From: JAFGBN01 sp964394145
GTDB taxonomy: Bacteria > Chloroflexota > Dehalococcoidia > GIF9 > AB-539-J10
Assembly (NCBI GenBank): GCA_964394145.1
Contig: CAYMVL010000043.1
Location: forward strand, 1-64,000
Reading direction: 5' to 3'
DNA: 64,000 nt
Shown here: positions 51,997-60,963 of the stretch, piece by piece
Layout: each line of letters opens with the position of its first letter
Numbering within the stretch: the stretch's first letter is position 1
Position numbers and translations under genes: made by a program
The notes under the pieces: generated by a model
Database searches by the model: none
The model's input: only the letters and a program-made list of their open reading frames with translations
Told to the model about the DNA's origin: nothing

Positions 51997-53249
51997 CACG
52001 TAAATTCCCTGGGGTCTGTGATCTCGCCTCTTATAGCTGAGCTAGCAGCGGTCGCAGGGCTGGCCAGGTATATCTCAGCCTTCGGGTTACCCATCCTTCC
52101 TTTGAAGTTGCGGTTGGCAGTAGACAGGCACACTTCGCCATCTCCCAATACTCCCTGATGAAGACCAAGGCAAGCCGCACAACCCGGCGGAAGGATTATC
52201 GCTCCAGCTTCAAGTGAGCTCTGAATATAGCCTTCTCTTATTGCTTGGATGAGCACCTGCCTTGAAGCGGGTGCTATGAGCAACCTGGTATCAGGATGCC
52301 TGCTCCGGCCGTGGATTATATTGGCAACTATAGCGAGGTCTTCCAGGCGTCCATTGGTGCAGGTCCCAATGAATACCTGCTGGACCTTAGTCCCTTTCAC
52401 TTTGCTCACCGGAAGGACGTTGTCCACATGGTGCGGGCATGAAACGACTGGCTCCAGCTGACTAAGATTTACAGTGATGACCCTTTCATAATTTGCATCT
52501 GTGTCGGGGAAAAGTCTTCTGTATTTGTCACCCCTGCTCTGAGCCATCAAGAAGTCCTTAGTAACCTCATCGCTCGGAAACAACCCAACTTTGGCTCCGG
52601 CCTCTACAGCCATATTGGCTATGGTTAACCTTTGTGACGTAGTCATATTAGCCAAAGCTTCGCCGCCGAACTCCAGAGCTCTGTAAGTAGCCCCGTCTGC
52701 CCCGATTTCCCCTATGAGATAGATAATCAAGTCCTTGGCGTAGACTCCCCTGGTGAAGGCACCACTGAGCTTAATAAGGAAGCTTTCTGGCACACGGAAC
52801 CAGGTTTTCCCTAGGGCTAGAGCTACAGCCACATCGCTCGAGCCCATGCCGGTGGCGAAAGCCCCCACCGCACCAGCTGTAACAGTGTGGGAGTCAGAGC
52901 CAACAATTACATCTCCTGGATTGGCGAAATGTTCAGCTACCAGCTGATGACATACCCCATCACCTACTTCGTATATATGGCAACCGGTATCCCTGGCGAA
53001 ACGTCGTAACAGTATATGGTCATTGGAAATCTGCCCACTGGGGCTCGGCGCAGCGTGGTCCATGAATATTGCCGCTCGTCGAGGCTGAGCCAAAGTCTCA
53101 AAACCACTCTGTTGAAATTGCCTTATCGCCAAGGGCCCAGTAGTATCCTGAAGGAAGGCCAAATCTACCTCAGCGATTACAATATCCCCCGCGCGGGCAT
53201 CGCCTTGCGATTTCAGGCTAAGAATCTTTTCTGCTAGCGTCTTTCCCAT
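51996..53249 (-). CDS. Aconitase/isopropylmalate dehydratase family, large subunit
   Basis: A 417-residue LeuC-type large subunit holding the [4Fe-4S] cluster: ligands are the Cys in IGTCTNGRLEDL and the pair in PPGCAACLGLHQG. Also IVGSDSHTVTAGAVGAFATG and the MDHAAPSP motif. Two-subunit forms serve isopropylmalate, homoaconitate or citrate. Between an oxaloacetate-forming enzyme and an isocitrate dehydrogenase, citrate/isocitrate is the likely substrate (inference). Confidence 0.9.
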   Translation of the reverse strand: MGKTLAEKILSLKSQGDARAGDIVIAEVDLAFLQDTTGPLAIRQFQQSGFETLAQPRRAAIFMDHAAPSPSGQISNDHILLRRFARDTGCHIYEVGDGVCHQLVAEHFANPGDVIVGSDSHTVTAGAVGAFATGMGSSDVAVALALGKTWFRVPESFLIKLSGAFTRGVYAKDLIIYLIGEIGADGATYRALEFGGEALANMTTSQRLTIANMAVEAGAKVGLFPSDEVTKDFLMAQSRGDKYRRLFPDTDANYERVITVNLSQLEPVVSCPHHVDNVLPVSKVKGTKVQQVFIGTCTNGRLEDLAIVANIIHGRSRHPDTRLLIAPASRQVLIQAIREGYIQSSLEAGAIILPPGCAACLGLHQGVLGDGEVCLSTANRNFKGRMGNPKAEIYLASPATAASSAIRGEITDPREFT

Positions 53250-54959
53250 TCAAGAATGAGCAATTATCGCTATGACGTCTCCTGTCTTCACTTTGTCCCC
53301 GGGCTTAAATCTTATAGCCTTGACCGTACCTCTTTCAGGAGCGGGAAGTTCGTTTTCCATCTTCATGGCTTCCAGTATAGCAAGCGTGTCACCAGCCTCA
53401 ACTACGTCTCCTTCTCTTACAGAGAAGGAGATTATCAACCCTGGCATTGGTGACAATAGTTCTATATCGGCTTCAGCCGCAGCCAACTTTTCGGCTGTAG
53501 GAGCAACTTCCTCTTCTGCGCGCTTTGCCTCTGGTTTCACTGCCGTGGGGGCGCTTACTTCAGGTGGAGGCAGCTCCAAACCATATTTCCACCTGAGAAA
53601 CCTCATCCCGGTAGTGGGGTAAAGGGCATATGTGAGGACGTCGCCAATATCCTGTGCAAGCCCGTTAGTGGCCTCTTTAGCTTTATCTAACTCGGGCTGC
53701 AACATATCCGCAGCCCGGCAGGTGATAGGCTGGCCACCTCGCTCATAGCCCTTGAGGACTGTTTTCTGCACCTCAGGATCGATGGGTGCTGGAGGTCTAC
53801 CGTACAGGCCGTAGACATAATCCTTCACCTCCCGGGAAATCATTTTATACCTGCCAAATAGGACATTCTGAACAGCCTGAATCCCCAGAATCTGGCTAGT
53901 GGGGGTAACCAAAGGTGGATAACCCAGCTCCTTGCGAATTCTAGGCAGTTCATCGTACACCTCAGCCAGGCGATCGAGAGCCTTAGCTTCTTTGAGTTGA
54001 GCCACCATGTTGGTAAACATTCCACCGGGAATATGATGCCCTAGCACTCCGGTATCGATCACCGACATCTTGGTGGTGTCTAAGAATTCGCGGTACCTAG
54101 GAGCTATAGATTCAAAGTATTCGTCTAGCTCAAGCAAATGCTCCAGGTCGAGTCCAGTATCACGGGCAGTGCCGCGAAGAGCTACGACTAGAGGCTCCAC
54201 TGCTGGATGCGCGGTCCTGAAAGCGAAAGGAGCGATGCAAGTATCGACGATATCTACCCCTGCCTCAATAGCCTTCAAGTAACTCATAGAAGCCATTCCG
54301 CTTGTGAAGTGGCTATGAAGATCAACAGGTATCCTCAGAACACCCTTAAGGGCTGCAATTAAGTTATATGCATCATCTGGGGCAATAAGCCCGGCCATGT
54401 CTTTAATACATAGGCTATCTGCTCCCATATCCTGAATCGTCAAAGCTTTCTTAACGTAGTAATCGATATTGTAAATAGGTCCCCCGAGTTTCTCTTCAGT
54501 AATGGAGTAGCACAATGTTCCCTGAATGTGCCTGCCACAATCTTTAATAACCTTGAAAGCAGTCTTGAAGTTCCGTTCATCGTTCACGGCATCGAAGACG
54601 CGAAAGACATCAATGCCACAATCGGCGGCATGGCGAATGAAAGCAGTGACTATATCATCGGCGTAGTTACGGTAGCCGACCAGGTTTTGCCCCCGAAGTA
54701 GCATTTGAAGTGGCGTGTTAGGCATTCGTTTTTTCAGGATGCGAATTCTGTCCCAAGGGTCTTCGTTTAGAAACCGGGTCATGACATCGAAAGTTGCTCC
54801 ACCCCAGACTTCCATGGACCAGAACCCCACCTTATCCATCTCTGGGGCAATGGACTCCAAATCTTCGGTTCGGACCCGGGTAGCCAGCAGGGACTGGTGC
54901 CCATCACGAAAAGTGAGGTCAGTGATTTTAACCATATCTTCGTTCTTGTTTGAATTCAT
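53250..54959 (-). CDS. Pyruvate/oxaloacetate carboxyltransferase domain fused to biotin carrier
   Basis: A 569-residue protein with an HMGL-like TIM barrel (TDLTFRDGHQSLLATRVRTED, with the metal His pair in DLHSHFTSG), a conserved carboxylase domain and, after a proline/alanine-rich linker (around residues 470-495), a biotinyl domain with EAMKMENE (biotin Lys about 533). This is the build of oxaloacetate decarboxylase alpha, pyruvate carboxylase B or a fused transcarboxylase 5S-1.3S. No biotin carboxylase gene is in the window, while a 12S-like carboxyltransferase gene is directly upstream, which favours a transcarboxylase. Confidence 0.87.
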   Translation of the reverse strand: MNSNKNEDMVKITDLTFRDGHQSLLATRVRTEDLESIAPEMDKVGFWSMEVWGGATFDVMTRFLNEDPWDRIRILKKRMPNTPLQMLLRGQNLVGYRNYADDIVTAFIRHAADCGIDVFRVFDAVNDERNFKTAFKVIKDCGRHIQGTLCYSITEEKLGGPIYNIDYYVKKALTIQDMGADSLCIKDMAGLIAPDDAYNLIAALKGVLRIPVDLHSHFTSGMASMSYLKAIEAGVDIVDTCIAPFAFRTAHPAVEPLVVALRGTARDTGLDLEHLLELDEYFESIAPRYREFLDTTKMSVIDTGVLGHHIPGGMFTNMVAQLKEAKALDRLAEVYDELPRIRKELGYPPLVTPTSQILGIQAVQNVLFGRYKMISREVKDYVYGLYGRPPAPIDPEVQKTVLKGYERGGQPITCRAADMLQPELDKAKEATNGLAQDIGDVLTYALYPTTGMRFLRWKYGLELPPPEVSAPTAVKPEAKRAEEEVAPTAEKLAAAEADIELLSPMPGLIISFSVREGDVVEAGDTLAILEAMKMENELPAPERGTVKAIRFKPGDKVKTGDVIAIIAHS

Positions 54960-55069
54960 GCTACCTTCCTACTCAATTCTTGTTTCTTTGCGGCAAGTTG
55001 ACAACATTATCAACTCAACACGCCGCTATGGGATAAGCTGACCGATTCAGTTTTTCCCTTCAATTTTCT

Positions 55070-56632
55070 CTAGGTAGGCATTATGCCATGCTTTTTTGCC
55101 GGCAAATCAACTGCCTTATTCCTAAATAGCTTCAGTGCCCGGCATATGTGAGGCCTTGTTTCTGCCGGGTCTATTATAGCATCTATGTGTAACTTGGATG
55201 CGGGCAGGTAAGGATTGGCAAATCTCTCCCTGTACTCTTCTATCAACTCTTCCCGTTTCCTGTCAGGGTCCCTTGCCTCTTTTATTGTCTTAGACTCAAT
55301 AACATCGACAGCCCCTTCCGGCCCCATCACCGCCACCTCAGCCGTAGGCCATGCGAAGACTATATCAGCACCCAAGTCTTTCGAGCACATACCCAGGTAA
55401 GATCCTCCGTATGCTTTCCTGATAATTGTGGTTATTTTTGGTACTGTTGCCTCTGAGTAGGCATAGAGCATTTTAGCGCCATGCCTTATTATTCCACCCC
55501 ACTCCTGCTGCGTTCCGGGTAAGTATCCTGGGACGTCGACAAAATTCAATAAGGTGATATTAAATGCGTCGCAGAACCTGATGAACCTGGAGGCTTTATC
55601 GGAGCAGTCTATATCAAGAGAACCGGCGAGATGCATTGGCTGCTGTGCTATAATACCTACAGTATCTCCATCCATTCTGGCGAAACAGGTTACAATGTTC
55701 CTCGCAAACTTCTCCTGCCACTCGAAAATTACTCCGTTATCCACCACTAATCTGAGTACTTGCTTCATATCATAGGGAGTCTTAGGACGATCTGGCACTA
55801 TCTCCCTCAGCTTTGGCTCAGCCCTATCCCAGGGATCACCGGTGTCAACATGCGGTGGTTTCTCCTTGTTATTTGATGGTAAATATCCGAGCAAGGTCTT
55901 TATTTGCTCAATGCATTCATCCTCATCTTTGGCAAAAAAAGTTCCATTTCCACTCTTCTCGCAATTGGCTCTGGCACCGCCGAGCTCCTCCGAATCAACA
56001 TCCTCCCCAAGGACCGCCCTTATTACTTTTGGCCCGGTAATGAACGCTTGCGTCCTTCTATCCACGGTGAAGATGCAGTCCATCAACGCTGGTGAATAGA
56101 CTGCTCCTCCTGCGCAAGGCCCTACGATGGCGCACAGTTGGGGAACAACACCTGAATATATCGTATTTCTATAAAACATGTCCCCATAGCCGGACAGCGA
56201 GTCAACTCCTTCTTGTATTCTGGCGCCGCCGGAATCAGCGACGTACAATATGGGGCAGCCGGCCTTTGCCGCTTCATCCATCACCCTGCACATCTTATCA
56301 GCATGTCTTCTTCCCAGTGTGCCACCCATAACCGTGAAATCTTGAAAGAAGCCATAGACAGGTCTTCCGTTAATATTTCCGTACCCAGCTATAACGCCAT
56401 CTGCCGGTATGTCCTGTTTATACAAGTCATAGCTTAGGGATTCAGACCTAGCCCATAAACCGATTTCGAGGAACGTGTCCGGATCGTAGAGCTTCTCCAC
56501 CCTCTCCCTAGCTGTGTACTTGCCTTTAGCGTGTTGCTCCTCTACTTTCTTCGCCCCTCCCATCTCCTTTAGCCTCGCCTCTTCTCTCTTCATCCATTCC
56601 AGTTTCTGCAGCGACGTCTGTTCGTTAGGCAC
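55070..56632 (-). CDS. Acyl-CoA carboxylase carboxyltransferase subunit (transcarboxylase 12S-like)
   Basis: A 520-residue crotonase-fold carboxyltransferase of the PccB/MmdA/12S family. ARERVEKLYDPDTFLEIGL, QDFTVMGGTLGRRHADKMC, DSGGARIQEGVDSLSGYGD, GPCAGGAVYSPALMD and DVPGYLPGTQQEWGGIIRHG are typical. It starts with a GTG preceded by AGGAGGT. Likely substrates are methylmalonyl-CoA/propionyl-CoA; with the downstream biotinylated protein it could run methylmalonyl-CoA + pyruvate to propionyl-CoA + oxaloacetate, or act in a carboxylase with a distant biotin carboxylase. First gene of the operon. Confidence 0.9.
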   Translation of the reverse strand: MPNEQTSLQKLEWMKREEARLKEMGGAKKVEEQHAKGKYTARERVEKLYDPDTFLEIGLWARSESLSYDLYKQDIPADGVIAGYGNINGRPVYGFFQDFTVMGGTLGRRHADKMCRVMDEAAKAGCPILYVADSGGARIQEGVDSLSGYGDMFYRNTIYSGVVPQLCAIVGPCAGGAVYSPALMDCIFTVDRRTQAFITGPKVIRAVLGEDVDSEELGGARANCEKSGNGTFFAKDEDECIEQIKTLLGYLPSNNKEKPPHVDTGDPWDRAEPKLREIVPDRPKTPYDMKQVLRLVVDNGVIFEWQEKFARNIVTCFARMDGDTVGIIAQQPMHLAGSLDIDCSDKASRFIRFCDAFNITLLNFVDVPGYLPGTQQEWGGIIRHGAKMLYAYSEATVPKITTIIRKAYGGSYLGMCSKDLGADIVFAWPTAEVAVMGPEGAVDVIESKTIKEARDPDRKREELIEEYRERFANPYLPASKLHIDAIIDPAETRPHICRALKLFRNKAVDLPAKKHGIMPT

Positions 56633-56705
56633 GATGAACCTCCTGTCCAGATTCTAAGCCGCGAATTTAACATTATACCAGCTTCTTTTCTAATATTCCC
56701 AACTC

Positions 56706-56734
56706 TTGACAGGGTCCATCATTTTTGCTACAGG
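56706..56734 (+). promoter_or_regulatory. Promoter for carboxymuconolactone decarboxylase-like gene (copy 2)
   Basis: TTGACA (56706-56711), 17-base spacer, TACAGG (56729-56734). It aligns with the region at 23011-23039. Confidence 0.5.
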
Positions 56735-56772
56735 TTTTCTCAGGTAGAAAGTCACATAAGGAGGTCACTATT

Positions 56773-57114
56773 ATGGAAAGCCAGTTAGAACTTAACGACG
56801 AGCGCCTGAAGCTGAGGGGCAAGTTTGTCCAGGAGCTGCCTGGTCTGTCTAAAGCCGAAAACGGTGTATTCAATGAGGTGTATAAGGATGGGGCAGTCAG
56901 TCGTAAGGTGAAACGTTTGATGGCTCTAGCCCTGGCACTTGGGGTTGGCTGCACCAATTGTATTCTAGCTCAGACCATGGAGGCGCTGGATGCTGGAGCC
57001 ACCAAGGATGAGATATTGGAGACTATCTCGGTGGCTGTTGTCTTGAGGGGTACCACCGGCATTGGCGAGTCACTTAGGGTAATTAAGTTGCTGGAAGAAT
57101 TGGGGCTGGGATAG
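56773..57114 (+). CDS. Carboxymuconolactone decarboxylase-like protein (copy 2)
   Basis: A 113-residue helical protein, closely similar to 23079-23420: both begin MESQLELN and share VYKDGAVSRK, VGCTNCIL and TMEALDAGATK. It also has CxxC (C60, C63) with Gln at the position of the usual His. The ATG at 56773 with SD AAGGAGGT is chosen; the frame opens 16 codons earlier. It precedes folP by 156 bases on the same strand and diverges from the carboxyltransferase operon. The intact folP behind it suggests that this is the original locus. Confidence 0.87.
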   Translation: MESQLELNDERLKLRGKFVQELPGLSKAENGVFNEVYKDGAVSRKVKRLMALALALGVGCTNCILAQTMEALDAGATKDEILETISVAVVLRGTTGIGESLRVIKLLEELGLG

Positions 57115-57270
57115 CTGAGCCAGCCTTGCGCCGTGGGAAGTTGATTTTATCCGCGTTACAGCTTTAGTCTGGGGCTGTAGTTTCTCCATCACCTCATATT
57201 TTCTATAACAGACACTACAGTAGCAGCCATTCTATAGCGCTGTGCGAATTGTTTGCTATAATTATGAGCT

Positions 57271-58161
57271 ATGGCCGGCGGCGCTAATCTCGAGGAGACG
57301 GGGCTTGGCCGCACCGAATGCGGCAGGCTGACTCTTAATTGGGGCAAGAGAACCTATATTATGGGTGTGGTAAACGTTTCTCCAGATTCCTTCACTGGCG
57401 ATGGGCTTGAAACCTGCGAAGAGGCTGTAGTTAAGGCGAAACGCTTGGCCACTGAGGGTGCAGATATTATCGATATCGGTGGGGAATCTACCCGCCCTGG
57501 CTCGGCCTCTATCCCGATTGATGAGGAGCTGCGCCGAATAATTCCCGTAGTGGAGAGATTAAGGAACGAAACAACATTGCCGTTAAGTGTGGATACTTAT
57601 AAGGAGGAGGTGGCTCGTTGCGCTCTGGATGCCGGTGCCAATATGGTAAACGATATTTGGGCATTGAAGTATGAGCCGAAGTTGGCTGAGATGGCAGCTC
57701 TAAAAGGAGTGCCTCTTGTCTTAATGAGCAATCAGCGTGATTCGCCACCCTGTGATAATATTATGCCCACGATTATCTCTGACTTACAGAGAGCTATTGG
57801 GGAAGCTTTGGAGCGAGGGGTCTCCTGGGAAAATATCATCGTTGACCCAGGCATTGGCTTTGGTAAAACACAAGCGCAAAACCTGGAGATTTTACAGAGA
57901 TTGGAAGAACTCAAGACTCTACGGAGGCCCATCCTTCTGGGTAGCTCACGCAAGTCAGTGATAGGCTGGGTATTGGATTTGACCTCAAAGAAGAAGTTAT
58001 CAGGTCTGCCATTCGTTCCCCCCTCTGACCACAGAGTAGAGGGAACTGCGGCCAGCATAGCCATTGGCATTGCCAAAGGTGCCGATATTGTCCGGGTACA
58101 TGATGTCAAAGAGATGGCACTTGTGTGTAAGATGAGCGATGCTATTGTTAGAGGTCGGTGA
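57271..58161 (+). CDS. folP: Dihydropteroate synthase FolP
   Basis: A 296-residue dihydropteroate synthase, joining pABA to a pterin diphosphate in folate synthesis. Signatures: MGVVNVSPDSFTGDG, DIIDIGGESTRPGS, MVNDIWALKYEP, IVDPGIGFGKT, LLGSSRKSVIG and a C-terminal VRVHDV. The first 25 residues precede the core strand IMGVVNVSP. It overlaps folK by 4 bases. Unlike the corrinoid methyltransferase at 13388, it has all DHPS substrate motifs. Confidence 0.95.
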   Translation: MAGGANLEETGLGRTECGRLTLNWGKRTYIMGVVNVSPDSFTGDGLETCEEAVVKAKRLATEGADIIDIGGESTRPGSASIPIDEELRRIIPVVERLRNETTLPLSVDTYKEEVARCALDAGANMVNDIWALKYEPKLAEMAALKGVPLVLMSNQRDSPPCDNIMPTIISDLQRAIGEALERGVSWENIIVDPGIGFGKTQAQNLEILQRLEELKTLRRPILLGSSRKSVIGWVLDLTSKKKLSGLPFVPPSDHRVEGTAASIAIGIAKGADIVRVHDVKEMALVCKMSDAIVRGR

Positions 58162-58646
58162 AAGTATTGGCTACCGCTTATCTCTGTCTAGGCTCAAATT
58201 TGGGAGAGCGCGAAAGAAATTTGACTCAGGCTCTATCAGCGCTGTCGCAAAAGGTAAATTTGAACAAGGTCTCTTCCATTTACGAGACGGAACCGGTAGG
58301 GTACAGAGACCAACCGTTTTTCCTTAACATGGTGTGTCAAATTACCACTGATTTGAGTCCTCGGGAACTACTCCGCCTGGCTAAAGATATTGAAATCAAA
58401 ATGGGCAGGCAAATCAGCTTCACCAATGCTCCGCGGCCTATCGATATAGATATACTGTTTTACGACAAGCAGATCATTCAGACCCAAGAGCTGACCATAC
58501 CGCATGCCCGCCTGGCAGACAGGGCATTCGTACTCATACCCTTGGCCGAAATTGCCCCTGAGTTGATTCACCCCGGGCTTAATAAGAGCATTGCCCAATT
58601 AGCTGGCGGCGCATCGGGCCATAATGGGGTGCGAAAAATACACTAG
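58158..58646 (+). CDS. folK: 6-hydroxymethyl-dihydropterin pyrophosphokinase FolK
   Basis: A 162-residue HPPK that phosphorylates the pterin substrate of FolP. It begins with GTG inside the folP stop region (GTGA overlap). Motifs YLCLGSNLGERERNL, YETEPVGYRDQPFFLN and the metal/substrate-binding APRPIDIDILFYD are present, and HARLADRAFVLIPLAEIAP near the end. Normal length. Confidence 0.95.
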   Translation: MKVLATAYLCLGSNLGERERNLTQALSALSQKVNLNKVSSIYETEPVGYRDQPFFLNMVCQITTDLSPRELLRLAKDIEIKMGRQISFTNAPRPIDIDILFYDKQIIQTQELTIPHARLADRAFVLIPLAEIAPELIHPGLNKSIAQLAGGASGHNGVRKIH

Positions 58647-58655
58647 GAGGCTCCA

Positions 58656-59024
58656 ATGTATGAACTCTTTGTAGAAGATCATTTTGACTCGGCTCATTAT
58701 CTGAGGCATTATCACGGCAAGTGCGAAAACTTGCATGGTCACCGCTATAAGGTAGTAGTGCGTCTGGAGGGAACCAGGCTTGATGAAGCTGGTTTGGCCT
58801 ACGATTTTGCCCAATTGAAGCGTGAACTGAGGCAAGTTACCGATCGATTTGACCATCATTGTCTCAATGAAGTGATACCTTTTGACAAAATTGAGCCCTC
58901 ATGTGAGAACATTGCCGCTACCATATTCCATGAGCTGCTGCCTCGTATCTCTGAAGCGCCGGTGACGCTAACTTGCGTGGAGGTGTGGGAATCGCCTACA
59001 ACAGGAGTGGCCTATCGCCCCTGA
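58656..59024 (+). CDS. queD: 6-carboxy-tetrahydropterin synthase QueD
   Basis: A 122-residue protein of the PTPS/QueD family. Zinc ligands are H14 (FDSAHYL), H27 and H29 (ENLHGHRY), and the catalytic Cys is C23; a second motif DRFDHHCLNEV carries the catalytic Asp/His. QueD makes the queuosine/7-deazaguanine precursor; a role in another pterin pathway cannot be excluded because it sits behind folP-folK. SD TAGGAGG. It overlaps the opposite-strand Trm112-like gene by 13 bases. Confidence 0.92.
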   Translation: MYELFVEDHFDSAHYLRHYHGKCENLHGHRYKVVVRLEGTRLDEAGLAYDFAQLKRELRQVTDRFDHHCLNEVIPFDKIEPSCENIAATIFHELLPRISEAPVTLTCVEVWESPTTGVAYRP

Positions 59025-59203
59025 GTTTGCTGGCTGGGTGGCAACAAGTTCGGGATTGTATCTGCTATAGGATAGGAATGCTGGCATTTGGGACAATATA
59101 AAGAACCTGTGATAACTTCCCCTCCCTCCTCTTTATCCACATTCAGGTGCAAAGTCCCTTTACATACTGGACAGACTAAGATGTTTACCAGTTCCTTTTT
59201 CAT
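59012..59203 (-). CDS. Trm112-family small zinc protein
   Basis: A 63-residue Trm112-like protein: MKKELVNILVCPVCKGTL, then GSLYCPKCQHSYPI and DTIPNLLP. Two CxxC pairs form a zinc ribbon. Bacterial members are small and often partner methyltransferases or glycosyl-lipid enzymes; the role here is unknown. The internal ATG at 59203 is preferred over 59215. Confidence 0.85.
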   Translation of the reverse strand: MKKELVNILVCPVCKGTLHLNVDKEEGGEVITGSLYCPKCQHSYPIADTIPNLLPPSQQTQGR

Positions 59204-59289
59204 CCTCAGCTGCAATTATAACATATGAATAGTAATCAGCGAGAAAGTGCTATAATAGTCGAGCATGATACTCTGAAGGAAGGCAGAAG

Positions 59290-59637
59290 ATGACAACTCA
59301 GATCAGGAAGACTTATCGAGGTATAAATCCGGAGATGCTCTATGATGAAATGCGAGGTTTGGCACAAAAGCAAGGCCTTGCGGTCGATGAAGTTAAGCAA
59401 CAGACTTATTCCCTCCCTAGCGGATCTACGCAGTCCCGAGTAACCCTGAAATTCAAGACGCAAGGTGAAAAGGCTGAAGACGAGAAGACTTGCGGGGACG
59501 CCCACATTATGAGCTCGCCCGGAGGCGAGACAAAAATGCTCCTTGACCTGGACGAAGACAGCCTGTCTCAGGAAAGGATTTCGGCCTTCCAGCAAGACTT
59601 GGATTTCATTCTTGGGTCATATGAGGTTAAGTGGTAA
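59290..59637 (+). CDS. Conserved-looking hypothetical protein
   Basis: A 115-residue, mostly hydrophilic protein (MTTQIRKTYRGINPEMLYDEM...DLDFILGSYEVKW). A central Cys/His segment TCGDAHIMSSPGGE lies between two beta-rich parts. No domain recognised. SD GAAGGCAG. It overlaps the next small gene, forming a run of three coupled small ORFs. Confidence 0.65.
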   Translation: MTTQIRKTYRGINPEMLYDEMRGLAQKQGLAVDEVKQQTYSLPSGSTQSRVTLKFKTQGEKAEDEKTCGDAHIMSSPGGETKMLLDLDEDSLSQERISAFQQDLDFILGSYEVKW

Positions 59638-59794
59638 ACAGGTGGGCAAAGAGACCAGGCAAGAACGCAGAGAGAAACAGCGCATAAAGCAAGAAACTAA
59701 GATGCCTCAGCATGGTAAAAGCCTGGCAAGGATCTATCAGGACACCGTATCTAAGAGAGCCAGGATGAAGAAAGTCGTCAAGAAACCAAAATGA
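59621..59794 (+). CDS. Small basic protein
   Basis: A 57-residue, Lys/Arg-rich protein (KETRQERREKQRIKQETKM then PQHGKSLARIYQDTVSKRAR). A GTG at 59642 would give 50 residues. It could bind RNA or ribosomes, but that is a composition-based guess. It overlaps the genes on both sides (the stop TGA overlaps the next ATG). Confidence 0.5.
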   Translation: MRLSGKQVGKETRQERREKQRIKQETKMPQHGKSLARIYQDTVSKRARMKKVVKKPK

Positions 59795-59919
59795 GTCTAA
59801 TTCGCGGTGTAATAGGGAAATTTCTTCTCAGAGGTCCAATCATAGTCTTGGTTTGCCTGGCTATCGGTTTCGCTATAGCCCGCGGCGCCAGTTGGGTACT
59901 TCAGCGTTTAGTATGGTGA
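59791..59919 (+). CDS. 42-residue membrane peptide
   Basis: A short ORF overlapping the previous stop in ATGA: MSLIRGVIGKFLLRGPIIVL then VCLAIGFAIARGASWVLQRLVW. One hydrophobic helix of about 18-20 residues flanked by basic residues predicts a single membrane span. The coupling to the upstream small gene supports translation. No family recognised. Confidence 0.5.
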   Translation: MSLIRGVIGKFLLRGPIIVLVCLAIGFAIARGASWVLQRLVW

Positions 59920-60220
59920 TCATATCGGTTTCAATTTCGCGTTAGAGTTGAACGTCGGCCAGATTGGGGCCAATGAGTTTCAGGTTGCTCGTGGCCTCTA
60001 TCCCTTTGATTAGTAAATCAAATTGGATTGTGCGCCGGGTTACATCAGAAGCTGGCTATTGGAATCTGAGCCGCGAGGCCTGGCCGTAGCGAGTCAGCTG
60101 TAAGATTAGTCTACGCAATCTAGGCGATAAGGGATTACATATGCCCTGTGTCATGTTAAAATTACGCCGGTTGCTTTGTAATGCCAAGGGAATGGAATTT
60201 GGAATTCAGTCTGGAGGGAA
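59920..60220. other. Intergenic, nothing seen
   Basis: About 300 bases without a defensible ORF, promoter or hairpin. The final bases carry the SD (TGGAGGG) of the following gene. Confidence 0.45.
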
Positions 60221-60814
60221 ATGAGGATGGATGAGTCTTTTACCCAGGACCAAGCAGTCGCCTCTGTTCGTTATGAACTGGCTATCACGACGGATGAGGC
60301 CAGGCTCGGAACCAAGAAGATATTGTCCCGTGGTGGTAAGAGGCTGGAGGTGATGATACCTGCAGGGGTAGTAGCGGGAAACATACTAAAACTGAGCAAC
60401 GCCCTGCAGTTAACAGACGACCATCCCGGAGACATTCTGATTCAAGTCAGAATCAAGGAAGAACCACAAGCCAGAGTCGTTGAAGTCAACGTTATCGAAA
60501 TCAACGATGATAACTTCGAGACTGAGGTGTTGAAATCAGAACTGCCCGTCTTGGTGGACTTCTGGGCACCATGGTGTGGCCCGTGCCGTATGATTGGCCC
60601 CACTACCGAAAAGCTGGCTAAGGAATACGAAGGGCGGGTCAAATTCCGCAAGATAAACATAGACGAGAATCGCCTGGCAGCCGCCAAATATATGGTGATG
60701 AGCATTCCGCTGCTATTATTCTTCAGGGATGGCAAGGTAGTCGACCAAATCATCGGTGCGGTGCCCGAGTCCGAGCTCCGATCGAAGGTAGAATCGGTTC
60801 TTGCGGCGCAATAG
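60221..60814 (+). CDS. DnaJ C-terminal-like domain fused to thioredoxin
   Basis: A 197-residue two-domain protein. Residues 15-80 resemble one substrate-binding beta domain of DnaJ (YELAITTDEARLGTKKIL, VMIPAGVVAGNILKLS, GDILIQVRIK). Residues 90-197 are a full thioredoxin with FWAPWCGPCRMIGP (C119, C122) and the cis-Pro in VMSIPLLLFF. There is no J-domain or zinc centre. It may hold a client while reducing its disulphides. Starts at ATG 60221 or two codons later, both near SD GGAGGG. Cytoplasmic, no signal peptide. Confidence 0.88.
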   Translation: MRMDESFTQDQAVASVRYELAITTDEARLGTKKILSRGGKRLEVMIPAGVVAGNILKLSNALQLTDDHPGDILIQVRIKEEPQARVVEVNVIEINDDNFETEVLKSELPVLVDFWAPWCGPCRMIGPTTEKLAKEYEGRVKFRKINIDENRLAAAKYMVMSIPLLLFFRDGKVVDQIIGAVPESELRSKVESVLAAQ

Positions 60815-60963
60815 GCCCTTCGGATGGAGCTTTGAGACCGGGATCATCGTGACCGGCTCGCGCTACATGCTAACAGGGATAGATATACCATGTGGCGAAA
60901 TGTTAACCGATTTGTGCCAGGCTAGAGTAGCATGATGCCTATTGATTTTATGGGAGGTGGGCA

